Shown in pieces: positions 52,986 to 61,734 of a DNA stretch of 64,000 nt (within the stretch, counting starts at the first letter, position 1; every line of letters starts with the position of its first letter). The position numbers were made by a program, and so were the translations under genes. The notes under the pieces are model-generated. The model was not told where the DNA came from and ran no database searches. It worked only from the letters and a program-made list of their open reading frames with translations. The stretch covers positions 1 through 64,000 of the forward strand of contig NZ_JACGWX010000002.1 of the NCBI RefSeq assembly GCF_014137945.1. Reading direction: 5' to 3'. This DNA comes from Microcella alkalica (GTDB lineage: Bacteria; Actinomycetota; Actinomycetes; Actinomycetales; Microbacteriaceae).

Positions 52986-54503
52986 ATGGTGTCCCTACTA
53001 CAAGTGTCAGGATTAGCCAAGAAGTATGGTGACGCCATCGCGTTGAGCGGTGCCGATATTGAGGTTGAGGCTGGCGAAATACATGGTCTTATCGGAGAAA
53101 ATGGTGCGGGAAAGTCCACGCTCGTCAAAGTACTCTCTGGAATGGTCAAGCCCGATGCCGGGGACGTCACCATCGGGGGAGAGCAGCTCAGGCTGGGGCA
53201 CCTGAGGGCTTCGAGAAATGTGGGGATTCGAACCGCCTTCCAGGAGCTCACGCTTCTTCCGCGGTTCACCGTTGCAGAAAACCTCCTCGTGGATGAGTTA
53301 CCGACGCAGCTGGGTATGCTGCGGCGTCGGGCACTGCAGTCTCGCGCGGCGGACATCCTGCAAGAGTGGGACGTGACTGACATCGATCCGTCCACCCCCG
53401 CGTGGCAGCTGCCGCTCAGCGCGCAGCAGCGTCTGGAAATCGTACGGGCCCTCAACGGGGACCCGCGACTCCTCATTCTTGATGAGCCGACCGCCGCGCT
53501 CCCTGACACCGCGTGGATCTTCAAGCACGTGCGGGCGGCTGCGGAGCGAGGCGCAGCGGTGCTTTACATCTCTCACAAGCTGGCAGAGATCGAAGAGCTC
53601 TGCGATCTAGGAAGCATCATGCGCAACGGCCGCATTGTCGGACAGTTCACGCGAGGCGCGTTCGACCATGACGACGTGATCTCTCAGATGATCGGTCGGT
53701 CGATCGACATCGCTTTCCCGCCCCCCCTCAACCGCGTCGACACGTCTGCAGCGCCGGCCTTGCATGTTGAGAGCCTCGCCGTCGGTGAGCAGGTGGTCGA
53801 TGTCTCTCTGGACGTTCGTCCCGGCGAGATAGTCGGTGTGGCGGGCCTAGAAGGCCAGGGGCAACGGGAAATCTTCTATGCTCTCGCGGGCGCGACAGGG
53901 TTGACCTCCGGCCGAGTGTCCCTCGACGGCCAGCCCGCCGACCTCGCATCACCGCGCTCCGCAATGCGGTCAGGCCCCGGTGTGGCACTCGTTCCAGAGG
54001 AGCGCAAGCGCGAGGGGCTCTTCGCAGACATGTCCACCACGCAGAACATCTCCGTACCTATCCTGAAGTCCCTGACGCGCTTTGGACTTGTGCGTCGTCG
54101 CGCCGAGCAGAGCCGGAGCGGGCAGGCTGCGGAGGAGCACTACATTCGGCCCGACTATCTTGCGCGGCAGATCGGCAGCCTCTCGGGCGGCAACCAGCAG
54201 AAGGCCATCCTCGCTCGGACTGCGCTGACCGGGTCGAGCATCATGCTGATGTTTGACCCGACTCGCGGCATCGACCCGGCCGCAAAGCTCGAGGTTTACA
54301 AGACGCTGCGGGAAGCGTCGGCTGGTGGTGCCGCGATCCTTTTCTACTCCACAGAGATCCCCGAGTTGATCGGGATGTGCGACCGCGTGCTCGTCGTTTA
54401 CGGGGGCAGCATCGTTGCTGAGTTGACCGGATCAGCCATGACGGAAGACGCGGTCATGCGCCATGCCGTCGGCAAGACACTGCAGGAAGCGGAGAGCATC
54501 TGA
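52986..54503 (+). CDS. sugar-type (RbsA/MglA-like) ABC transporter ATPase
   Basis: A 505-aa protein with two ATP-binding domains. NBD1 has Walker A GENGAGKST (about 37-45), a degenerate signature LSAQQRLEI and Walker B LLILDEPTAALP. NBD2 has LEGQGQRE in place of a full Walker A, the intact signature LSGGNQQKA and a Walker B reading IMLMFDPTRGID, where Asp takes the place of the usual DE pair. These features are known in the carbohydrate uptake subfamily 2. It powers the importer with the next three genes. ATG follows AAGGAACA. Confidence 0.9.
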   Translation: MVSLLQVSGLAKKYGDAIALSGADIEVEAGEIHGLIGENGAGKSTLVKVLSGMVKPDAGDVTIGGEQLRLGHLRASRNVGIRTAFQELTLLPRFTVAENLLVDELPTQLGMLRRRALQSRAADILQEWDVTDIDPSTPAWQLPLSAQQRLEIVRALNGDPRLLILDEPTAALPDTAWIFKHVRAAAERGAAVLYISHKLAEIEELCDLGSIMRNGRIVGQFTRGAFDHDDVISQMIGRSIDIAFPPPLNRVDTSAAPALHVESLAVGEQVVDVSLDVRPGEIVGVAGLEGQGQREIFYALAGATGLTSGRVSLDGQPADLASPRSAMRSGPGVALVPEERKREGLFADMSTTQNISVPILKSLTRFGLVRRRAEQSRSGQAAEEHYIRPDYLARQIGSLSGGNQQKAILARTALTGSSIMLMFDPTRGIDPAAKLEVYKTLREASAGGAAILFYSTEIPELIGMCDRVLVVYGGSIVAELTGSAMTEDAVMRHAVGKTLQEAESI

Positions 54504-55516
54504 TGGAGAGACGTGGATTCGTTGCCAGAGTGCTACGAAACGGAACGGTCCGTGCGGCACTGGTGCTTGCGGTCTTTCTGATCGCGTGGTCGGTGTTGCA
54601 GCTCGGCGGGCTGAGCGTCTTCCTCATCAATAGCTGGCTGTTGCTCTCCTTGCCGCTGGTTCTCGCGGCGAGCGGCGTCACGCTCGTGATATTCACGGGC
54701 GAATTCGACCTATCGGCCGCGGGTGTCGTCGCAGTGACCAACGTCCTCATGGCGACCTGGTTGAGTGAGCTTGGCTGGCTCGGGCTTCCCCTCGCCGTGC
54801 TCGTTGGCGCCGTTGTCGGTCTGTTCAACGGATTCCTCGTTGTGGTGATGCGGCTACCGGCGATCGCGGTCACGCTGGCCACGTTCATCATCCTTGGCGG
54901 GCTGGCGCTCGTCATTCTGCCCACCCCGGGCGGACGGATTGATCCGGGCATCATCGACTTCTTCACCGGGCAACTGGTGGTGCCGCGCAGCATCATCTTC
55001 CTCATGGTGATTGCGCTCCTGTGGTTGCTGTACCGAAACACGAGGATGGGGGTTCACGCGTATGGCGTCGGTCAGGACGCGGAGGCGTTGCGGCTGTCGG
55101 GGGTCGCTGTCGACCGCGTGAAATTCGGGGTGTTCGCCTTGGCCGGAACCCTCTACGGGCTCGCCGGCGCCGTGCTTGCGGCCGTGGTCCAAACCGGCGA
55201 CGCGACAATCGGATCGTCTTACCTTTTGGCGACTTTCGCCGCTGTCGCTATCGGTGGCGCGGCATTCACCGGCGGTAGCGGCTCTGTCCTCGGCACAATG
55301 CTGGGCGCCCTGACCCTCACGGTCATCCCAAAAGTGCTATTCGTGCTGGGCATCAGCGGATGGGTACAGAGAGTGTTCGAGGGAATGCTGATTATTGCTG
55401 CCGTACTCGTCGGTGCTGTCGCTACGCAGAGCGAGCAACGAAAAGTCCAAGCAGTGAAAACCACACCGAAAGTGGAGGCGCCGACGGTAAGCGTTTCGGG
55501 AGGAGAGCGACCATGA
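54503..55516 (+). CDS. ABC transporter permease (BPD_transp_2 type)
   Basis: A 337-aa RbsC-like permease of about ten helices. The motif GEFDLSAAGVVAVTNV and the later AFTGGSGSVLGTMLGALTL match the permease family paired with RbsA-like ATPases. The ATG shares 1 nt with the ATPase stop. The Arg/Thr tail is cytoplasmic. Together with the next gene it forms a heterodimeric channel. Confidence 0.9.
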   Translation: MERRGFVARVLRNGTVRAALVLAVFLIAWSVLQLGGLSVFLINSWLLLSLPLVLAASGVTLVIFTGEFDLSAAGVVAVTNVLMATWLSELGWLGLPLAVLVGAVVGLFNGFLVVVMRLPAIAVTLATFIILGGLALVILPTPGGRIDPGIIDFFTGQLVVPRSIIFLMVIALLWLLYRNTRMGVHAYGVGQDAEALRLSGVAVDRVKFGVFALAGTLYGLAGAVLAAVVQTGDATIGSSYLLATFAAVAIGGAAFTGGSGSVLGTMLGALTLTVIPKVLFVLGISGWVQRVFEGMLIIAAVLVGAVATQSEQRKVQAVKTTPKVEAPTVSVSGGERP

Positions 55517-56571
55517 CCCTAACACCTACTGAATCACTCGCTACGATTTCCCGGGAGCGGCTCTCCGTGTGGAGTTCACCAGGCGTCGCCCGGCCCATCA
55601 CTTTGATACTCCTGGCTGTCGTGGCGCTGTTCGCGGGCAGACTCTTCAGCGCGGGCCTGCCGTCCTGGACGGCGGCGGAAGCGATCCTCACGCAGAGTCT
55701 TTTCGTCGCGGTGCTCGCTTTCGGGCAGGGCCTCATCATGCTGATTGGCGGGCTGGACCTGTCCATCCCCGGCGTCGTCGCCCTATCGGCGACCATCGTG
55801 GCTCTCTCGACGAGCGTGTATGGGGTGGAGACGTGGCTCGCGGTCCTCCTGGCACTGATCGCATCCGCCCTGGTCGGGCTCCTCGACGGCTACCTGATCT
55901 CGAGGTTCAAGATTCCTGCGTTCATCGTCACCCTTGCGATGGGCGGAATTTTGATCGGCCTCACAATCGGATTCACCTTCGGGCGTCAGGCACCCTCTGC
56001 GCCACCGATCCTGATTGAACTATTCAGCGGCAGCGGAAAGATCTTCGGCATCGGTATTCCCATCGTCGTCTTCCTGATCGTGGGGGCGCTTGGATATGTC
56101 ATTCAAGCCCGCAGCAGATTCGGCCGGAGTGTGCACCTGTTCGGCAGTTCCCCAGCTGCGGCGCGCATCGCCGGTATGCCAGTTCGCCGTATCGAGGTGA
56201 GCGTCTACGTGGTCGGCGCATTAGCCTCCGGAGTCGGCGGGATCATGCTCCTGGGTTTCTCAGGGAACGCTCGCCTGAGTCTGGGCGACGCCTGGCTCAT
56301 GCCAGCGATCGCCGCTGTACTGGTTGGCGGGACGATCATCGGAAGCGGTTTCGGCTTCTGGCAGTCGACATTGATGGCGACGGTACTGCTGACGACGATC
56401 ACCGTGGTGATAGGCGCTACAGGGCTTTCCCAGGGATGGAAAGACGTCCTATACGGGGTCATCATTCTGATCGCGTTGAGCTTCATGCGTCGCGATGGCG
56501 GAGCCCTCAAGCGCGTCTTCGCTGGATTGAGGAAAACCCAAGAACGGCCTGCCGTTCAGTCGGCACCTTAG
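55513..56571 (+). CDS. ABC transporter permease, second subunit
   Basis: A 352-aa paralogue of the preceding permease with similar motifs (LIGGLDLSIPGVVALSATIV, LVGGTIIGSGFGFWQSTLMA). ATG 55513 overlaps the previous stop by 4 nt (ATGA). The two permeases differ enough to form a heterodimer. The binding-protein gene follows 53 nt later. Confidence 0.9.
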   Translation: MTLTPTESLATISRERLSVWSSPGVARPITLILLAVVALFAGRLFSAGLPSWTAAEAILTQSLFVAVLAFGQGLIMLIGGLDLSIPGVVALSATIVALSTSVYGVETWLAVLLALIASALVGLLDGYLISRFKIPAFIVTLAMGGILIGLTIGFTFGRQAPSAPPILIELFSGSGKIFGIGIPIVVFLIVGALGYVIQARSRFGRSVHLFGSSPAAARIAGMPVRRIEVSVYVVGALASGVGGIMLLGFSGNARLSLGDAWLMPAIAAVLVGGTIIGSGFGFWQSTLMATVLLTTITVVIGATGLSQGWKDVLYGVIILIALSFMRRDGGALKRVFAGLRKTQERPAVQSAP

Positions 56572-56623
56572 ACGGCGCGCTGCGGTTTCGATGGCGCGCT
56601 CTTCAAAGATGAAGGGAATACAA

Positions 56624-57931
56624 ATGCGATTCACCAAGAGAGCTGGAATCAGTATCGTCGCAGTGATGAGCGCAGCAATGCTCACTCTCTCTGCGTGCGC
56701 GACAGGAGTCGATTCGGGTGGAGGCGACGCCGGTGGGGGCGGGTCCGACTGTGTAGCGGAAGGTGCGAACGCGCCTCGCGCCGGGGGTGACAAGTACATC
56801 GTCTACATGAACGCGCTGAACATTGGAAACGCGTGGCAAGAGGAAGCCGCAAACCTCGGTTCGGCGGTCGCGAAGATGGCACCTTACAGCGACTGTGTTG
56901 AGGTTCGCACGGAGCTCACGGATGACGCGACTCCGCAGGGGCAGATCTCGCAACTACAGTCGATGGTGGCTGCGGGTGCGGACGCAGTTGTCATGTACGC
57001 CTTGTCGCCGACTGCGCTCAACTCGGCCATCAGGGAAGCCTGCTCGCAGGGCGTCACGTTCGTCTCGTATGACGCGACGGTCACTGAGCCCTGCGCGTAC
57101 AACGTGTCGTACATCACCACCGTTCCCACTGGTGCTGAGGAGCCGTTCATGGGGTTCAACTCCATGACTTTGCTCGCTGAGCTCATGGGAGGGACGGGCG
57201 ACATCTTCTTCTCCCGTGGCATCGTCGGCACGTCGACGGATAACGTTCACTATTTGTCGGCCATGGCCGCACTGCAGAACTACCCCGACATGAATGTTCT
57301 GACCGAGTACGAAGGCATGTGGTCCAGTCCTGTAACGCAGACGGAAACAGCTGCGGCTTTGGGATCCTTCCCAAATGTTGATGGGCTGTGGTGCGGGTAC
57401 GGCGAGTCGGGCTGTGTGAAGGCACTCGAGGCCGCCGGGTTGCAGGTTCCTATCTCCGGTGAGACCTCTCAGTACTTCAGGGAGCGGCTCCTCGACGGCT
57501 GGCCGGGTGTGAGCATCGGTTCGCCTCCTGCTCAGGGTGGAATCGGAATGAAGGTGGCGCTCGCCGTCTTGCTCGAAGGTCCCGACGGTATCCCGTTTGA
57601 CATCGAAGTTCCCTACCAGATTGTGACCGCTGAAAACGTGACGGTCTGCGTGGACAACGAGTACCAAGAAGGTTGCAACGTGTTCGAGCCCGGCACCGTG
57701 GGCGACGAGTCGACGGCCGACATCTTCAACGAGATGCTGCCTGAGGCCACCTTGGGTGCGTCTCAGACCGGCGAGCCTGAGGCCGGCGCAGAGGCTGTGC
57801 CGTTCACTGCTTCCTACCTCCAGGGCTTCGAGCAGGATGAGTCAGTGCGATTCGTCACTCGGGAAGCCTGCCCCGAGGGTTGGACGCAGGCAACACTCCC
57901 TCAAAATGTTGAAGGATGCTCGCAGGGCTGA
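56624..57931 (+). CDS. sugar-type ABC substrate-binding lipoprotein
   Basis: A 435-aa periplasmic-binding-protein (type 1 fold) lipoprotein. A signal peptide ends in the lipobox LSAC with Cys25 modified, then a Gly/Ser spacer (GGGDAGGGGS). The binding core reads YIVYMNALNIGNAWQEEAAN and ADAVVMYALSPTALNSAI, similar to RbsB-like proteins but longer. ATG 56624 was chosen for GAAGGG upstream; ATG 56591 would give a longer N-terminus. It is last in the operon; a strong hairpin follows. The ligand is unknown. Confidence 0.87.
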   Translation: MRFTKRAGISIVAVMSAAMLTLSACATGVDSGGGDAGGGGSDCVAEGANAPRAGGDKYIVYMNALNIGNAWQEEAANLGSAVAKMAPYSDCVEVRTELTDDATPQGQISQLQSMVAAGADAVVMYALSPTALNSAIREACSQGVTFVSYDATVTEPCAYNVSYITTVPTGAEEPFMGFNSMTLLAELMGGTGDIFFSRGIVGTSTDNVHYLSAMAALQNYPDMNVLTEYEGMWSSPVTQTETAAALGSFPNVDGLWCGYGESGCVKALEAAGLQVPISGETSQYFRERLLDGWPGVSIGSPPAQGGIGMKVALAVLLEGPDGIPFDIEVPYQIVTAENVTVCVDNEYQEGCNVFEPGTVGDESTADIFNEMLPEATLGASQTGEPEAGAEAVPFTASYLQGFEQDESVRFVTREACPEGWTQATLPQNVEGCSQG

Positions 57932-57945
57932 GTTCCATGAGCAAA

Positions 57946-58000
57946 GCGGGTGGCCTTCGCCGTCACGGAGAAACCTTCGCATCAGGCGAAGGCCACCCGC
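57946..58000 (+). terminator. strong hairpin after the substrate-binding protein gene
   Basis: GCGGGTGGCCTTCGCC pairs perfectly with GGCGAAGGCCACCCGC (16 bp, 23-nt loop). The next gene starts only 43 nt later with no clear promoter in the gap, so some read-through is likely. The hairpin may stabilise the binding-protein mRNA. Confidence 0.7.
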
Positions 58001-58042
58001 CTCTTCACCCCAGTGTGACCACGTAGTAGCGAGGAGCAGGAA

Positions 58043-58921
58043 GTGGCAAAGACAGTAGTCGAAAAAGTTTACGTGCTCGACGGCGGGGAGCTAGAGCTCG
58101 ATGCCTCGGTTATGCTCAATCTCACGAATCCGGGCACCAAGATCCGGATCGCGGTGCGGCAGTTCCTCGTCCAAACGAGCCGCGGTTTCGTCCTCATCGA
58201 CACCGGCAACGACCCCCTGATCGCCCAGGGCCAGAAGATGGCGGAGGAGCGATGGGGTGCGCTGGCCACTGCGGCGAGGCCGATCATGGGCAAGCACCAG
58301 GTGATCAGTGAGCAACTGAAGCTAGTCGGTCTGAGCACCGATGACATCAAAATGGTCGTGTACACGCATCTTCATCACGATCACTGCGGCGCCGCGACCT
58401 ACTTCCCCAAAGCACTGCACATCGTGCAGAAGGCCGAGTACCGCTTCGCCATGAATCTCGACAGCTTCGCCGCGTTCCCGTACGTTCGGCACGAGTACGA
58501 CGATCCCACGATCAACTGGCGTTTCGCCCAGGGTGACTGGACCATCCTTCCGGGCTTTCAACTGATCTCGACCCCGGGCCACACTCCCGGGCACCAGTCG
58601 ATCGCCCTGTGGGATGTGCCTGACGTCGGCAGCCTTATCATCACCGGTGATGCGGTGAACTGTCGTGAGAACATCTCTGCTGACGTGCTCGGCGGAATCA
58701 TCTATGACGCCAAGCAGGCTGCCGACTCGGTGCACCGCATCGTGGCGCTGGCTCAGGCCACTGGAGCCTCGGTGATGGTGAGCCACGACAAGCCGTTCTA
58801 CGACACAGTGCCGCACGCGCCTGAGCCTCTTCGGCCGTTCACCGCCGACGAACAGGCGTTCTGCCAGCACGGAATCAACACGCTCTACTCTGATGTCGAC
58901 GATCCGAACAACCTGATCTGA
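58043..58921 (+). CDS. MBL-fold hydrolase, AHL-lactonase-like
   Basis: A 292-aa metallo-beta-lactamase-fold enzyme. It has the dinuclear motif HLHHDH (109-114), the later TPGHTPGHQ and the Asp in IITGDAV, in the order of AiiA-type lactonases. In a catabolic cluster it may open a lactone or cleave an ester rather than quench AHLs. GTG 58043 follows GAGGAGCAGG. The ApbA-like gene begins 8 nt after its stop. Confidence 0.86.
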   Translation: MAKTVVEKVYVLDGGELELDASVMLNLTNPGTKIRIAVRQFLVQTSRGFVLIDTGNDPLIAQGQKMAEERWGALATAARPIMGKHQVISEQLKLVGLSTDDIKMVVYTHLHHDHCGAATYFPKALHIVQKAEYRFAMNLDSFAAFPYVRHEYDDPTINWRFAQGDWTILPGFQLISTPGHTPGHQSIALWDVPDVGSLIITGDAVNCRENISADVLGGIIYDAKQAADSVHRIVALAQATGASVMVSHDKPFYDTVPHAPEPLRPFTADEQAFCQHGINTLYSDVDDPNNLI

Positions 58922-58929
58922 GTCAGGGT

Positions 58930-59955
58930 ATGAGAGTCCTTGTCGTCGGAGCGGGTGCACTAGGCACCGTCATCGCATCGAAGCTCACGAACGCGGGTAT
59001 CGACACAGTTTGCGTGGACAGCAACGCGGCGCACGCCGCTGCGTGCCGGAACCCGGGAGCCCTCGTCGAGCTGCCCGATGGATCGACCATGACGACAAGC
59101 CTCCAGGTGATCGCGAGTGTGGATCAGGTGCGCGAGCCATACGACTACGCGCTCATCACGCTCAAAGCACCGGCGGTTCCGAGCGTCGTGACAGCGCTCC
59201 GCGACAGTGGACTAGTGGAGAACTACGTCTCGCTGGGCAACGGGCTCATCCAGGAGGTCATCGCAGGTGTCGTCGGTGCCGGTCGGCTTCTGGTCGGCAC
59301 CGTCTCCTGGGGCGCGACGTTCATTGCAGCCGGCCACGTGAGGCAGACCACGTTGGCGCCGTTCGCCGTGGGTGAATGGCGTTACGGGTCGAATTCTGAT
59401 CGGCTGGTCCGGCTCATTGATCTGCTCAGCGTGGTAGCGCCGGCTCACTCGACGGACAACATCGTCGGTCAGGTGTGGTCGAAGCTCCTCTTGAACAGCT
59501 CGCTTTCCGGGCTGGGCACGATCGCGGGCGCCGACTATGCCACCGCGGTCGGCACCGCAGGTGGACGGCAGCTTGCCGTCGGGATGTGGACGGAAGGTTT
59601 ACGCGTCGCTGAAGCGATGGGTCTGAGCCTCGACGAGGTCGCGGGCATTCGACCGGAGCGTATCGACGTGGACGGTCCGGGAGGGTTGTCGGCCGCGAGC
59701 AAGGAGCTGGACGCCCTCCTGGAGGCACTGGGAGCGACGAAGGCGTCGATGCTGCAGGATCTCGAGCGCGGCGTCCCGACAGAGGTTGACGTGATCAATG
59801 GCGCGGTAGTCAGTGCGGGCGCCGACAACGATGTGCCCACGCCGTTGAATCAGCGGTGCGCCGAGATCATCCGACAGTGCGAAAAGGGAACCGTCCGCCC
59901 TGGGCTGGGCAATCTCTCGTTCTTCGATGACCTCCTGTCGGCGACGGTCGAGTGA
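58930..59955 (+). CDS. ketopantoate reductase-like (ApbA/PanE family) dehydrogenase
   Basis: A 341-aa NADP-type dehydrogenase of the ketopantoate reductase fold. The N-terminal GAGALGTV loop (about 7-14) binds NAD(P)H. The second-domain lysine appears in VWSKLLLNSSLSGL, and PTEVDVINGAVV resembles the family C-terminus. Not necessarily in pantothenate synthesis: its position between an MBL hydrolase and an SDR suggests it reduces or oxidises a 2-keto/2-hydroxy intermediate of the pathway. The coupling to neighbours is tight (8 nt and 3 nt). Confidence 0.84.
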   Translation: MRVLVVGAGALGTVIASKLTNAGIDTVCVDSNAAHAAACRNPGALVELPDGSTMTTSLQVIASVDQVREPYDYALITLKAPAVPSVVTALRDSGLVENYVSLGNGLIQEVIAGVVGAGRLLVGTVSWGATFIAAGHVRQTTLAPFAVGEWRYGSNSDRLVRLIDLLSVVAPAHSTDNIVGQVWSKLLLNSSLSGLGTIAGADYATAVGTAGGRQLAVGMWTEGLRVAEAMGLSLDEVAGIRPERIDVDGPGGLSAASKELDALLEALGATKASMLQDLERGVPTEVDVINGAVVSAGADNDVPTPLNQRCAEIIRQCEKGTVRPGLGNLSFFDDLLSATVE

Positions 59956-59958
59956 GCC

Positions 59959-60810
59959 ATGCCCGACGCGACGAAGGACGAACAGATGAGAAAGGTCGAT
60001 GACAGGATGCCACGTTTGGAGGGGCGGACAGCCCTCGTGATGGGTGCGGGGTCGAGCGGGCCAGGTTGGGGCAACGGCAAGGCGACGGCCGTGCTGTTCG
60101 CGCGCGAGGGCGCCGCAGTGCTCTGCGCGGACATCAAAGAGGACGCCGCGCGCGAGACCGCGGAACTGATCCGAGGCGAGGGCGGCACCGCTGAGTACAT
60201 CCACGCCAACGCTGCCAAGGAAGAAGACGTCGTGCGCGTCGTCGAGTCTGCCGTGAGCACATTCGGCGGTATCGACATCCTGGACAACAACGTCGGCATC
60301 GCGCCGGGCGGAGGTGTGACCGAACTCGACGTCGAAACCTGGGATCTCGCACACGACGTGAATCTCAAATCCTGTTTTCTCGGCATGAAGCACGTCATTC
60401 CCGTAATGCTTCAGAAGGGCGCCGGCACCATCATCAACATCTCGAGCGTCGCTTCGATCCGCTATACGGGTGTCAATTACGCGACCTACTACTCCACGAA
60501 GGCGGCGATGAACCACCTGAGCAGAACCGTCGCGGCGGAGTTCGCGAGCAGGGGGATTCGCGTGAACACCATCCTGCCTGGCCTGATGAAGACTCCGATG
60601 GTCGAGAACATGGCTCACCTTGCCGAGGCATACGGCGACGGCGACATCGAAGAGATGTGGCGCCGCCGTGATGAGCAAGTGCCGATGGGCTTCATGGGCG
60701 ATGCGTGGGATGTCGCCCGCGCAGCGCTCTTCCTCGCCTCTGACGAATCCCGCTACATCACCGGTATCGAGCTTCTCGTCGACGGTGGCGTGGCGCTCGG
60801 CAGTCCCTAA
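59959..60810 (+). CDS. short-chain dehydrogenase/reductase
   Basis: A 283-aa classical SDR. The NAD(P)-binding region reads VMGAGSSGPGWGNGKA (longer than usual GxxxGxG). Catalytic Tyr177 and Lys181 (YYSTK) and Ser162 or Ser163 (IINISSVAS) are present. The NNAG motif appears as NNVG. C-terminal GIELLVDGGVALG is typical. It likely oxidises a hydroxyl group in the pathway. The longer N-terminus (about 20 residues) may be an artefact if an internal ATG is used. Confidence 0.86.
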   Translation: MPDATKDEQMRKVDDRMPRLEGRTALVMGAGSSGPGWGNGKATAVLFAREGAAVLCADIKEDAARETAELIRGEGGTAEYIHANAAKEEDVVRVVESAVSTFGGIDILDNNVGIAPGGGVTELDVETWDLAHDVNLKSCFLGMKHVIPVMLQKGAGTIINISSVASIRYTGVNYATYYSTKAAMNHLSRTVAAEFASRGIRVNTILPGLMKTPMVENMAHLAEAYGDGDIEEMWRRRDEQVPMGFMGDAWDVARAALFLASDESRYITGIELLVDGGVALGSP

Positions 60811-60820
60811 GGAGTCTTCG

Positions 60821-61693
60821 ATGACGATGACCACCCCCACTGTGAGCACCGATTGGCTTGTCGCTCACCTCGATGACCCGGACGTCGTCGTTGTGGATGC
60901 CAGCGTTCACCTACCCGACACTGGTCGAGATGCCCGCGCAGAGTATCTGGTTGAGCACATACTAGGCGCCATCTTCTTCGACCTTTCGGTCGTGGCGGAT
61001 CCGGATAATCCTCTCCCGCGCAAAGCGCCGCCCCCTCGGGTGTTCGCCGAGGAAATGGGGCGCCTGGGCATCACGGAAGACACCCACGTCGTCGCCTACG
61101 ACACCCTCGGTCTCTACAGCGCCGCCCGAGTGTGGTGGCTCCTCAATCTCTACGGCCACGACCGGGTCTCGGTACTGGATGGCGGCATGGTCGCGTGGAA
61201 GAAGAGGAACGGCGCTGTGGAGTCGGGAGAGGTGGTCCTTCCGGAGGCCACGTATCCCGTGAGGGAGCGTGGCGAGAGGTTCGCCTCGTGGCGGGATGTC
61301 AAGAGCCGCATCGGGGACGAGTCGACGCAGATCCTCGACGCTCGAACCCCGGGACGCTTCGCAGGAACGGAAGAGGACCGCTATCCGGGTACCCGGTCAG
61401 GACACATCCCAGGAAGCCTCAATCTCTACTGGGGAGACCTGCTCGATGCAGAACAGCGAACTCTGATTCCGACACCCGAGATCGATGCACGACTCAAGGC
61501 TGCGGGGATCCGCGATGACGTCACCGAGACGGTGCTGACCTGCGGGTCGGGCTTGACGGCCTGCATCTTGGCGCTGGGCATGGCCGTGACGGGAAGGACT
61601 GCGTGGCGAGTGTACGACGGCTCGTGGGACGAGTGGGGTCGACGTGATGACCTGCCCATCGGCACGGGGGCGCCGGGGTCTCGCGATGCCTGA
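60821..61693 (+). CDS. 3-mercaptopyruvate-type sulfurtransferase
   Basis: A 290-aa two-domain rhodanese. The second-domain active-site Cys241 lies in LTCGSGLTACI, the CG(S/T)G(V/L)TA type of mercaptopyruvate sulfurtransferases rather than the CRxGx[RT] of thiosulfate rhodaneses. The first domain is inactive, without Cys. It moves sulfane sulfur to a thiol or cyanide. The start is ATG 60821 with AAGGAG upstream. The next gene, an apparent persulfide dioxygenase, would use its product. Confidence 0.86.
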   Translation: MTMTTPTVSTDWLVAHLDDPDVVVVDASVHLPDTGRDARAEYLVEHILGAIFFDLSVVADPDNPLPRKAPPPRVFAEEMGRLGITEDTHVVAYDTLGLYSAARVWWLLNLYGHDRVSVLDGGMVAWKKRNGAVESGEVVLPEATYPVRERGERFASWRDVKSRIGDESTQILDARTPGRFAGTEEDRYPGTRSGHIPGSLNLYWGDLLDAEQRTLIPTPEIDARLKAAGIRDDVTETVLTCGSGLTACILALGMAVTGRTAWRVYDGSWDEWGRRDDLPIGTGAPGSRDA

Positions 61694-61734
61694 GGGTTTG
61701 CGCCACTGGACACGTTGGAACGAGAGGAGTTGCC

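Noticed and set aside
58043-58921. quorum-quenching AHL lactonase as a defence system
   Set aside because: The motif fits the lactonase family, but its location in a catabolic operon makes a pathway lactone or ester hydrolase more likely. No LuxI/LuxR genes are present.
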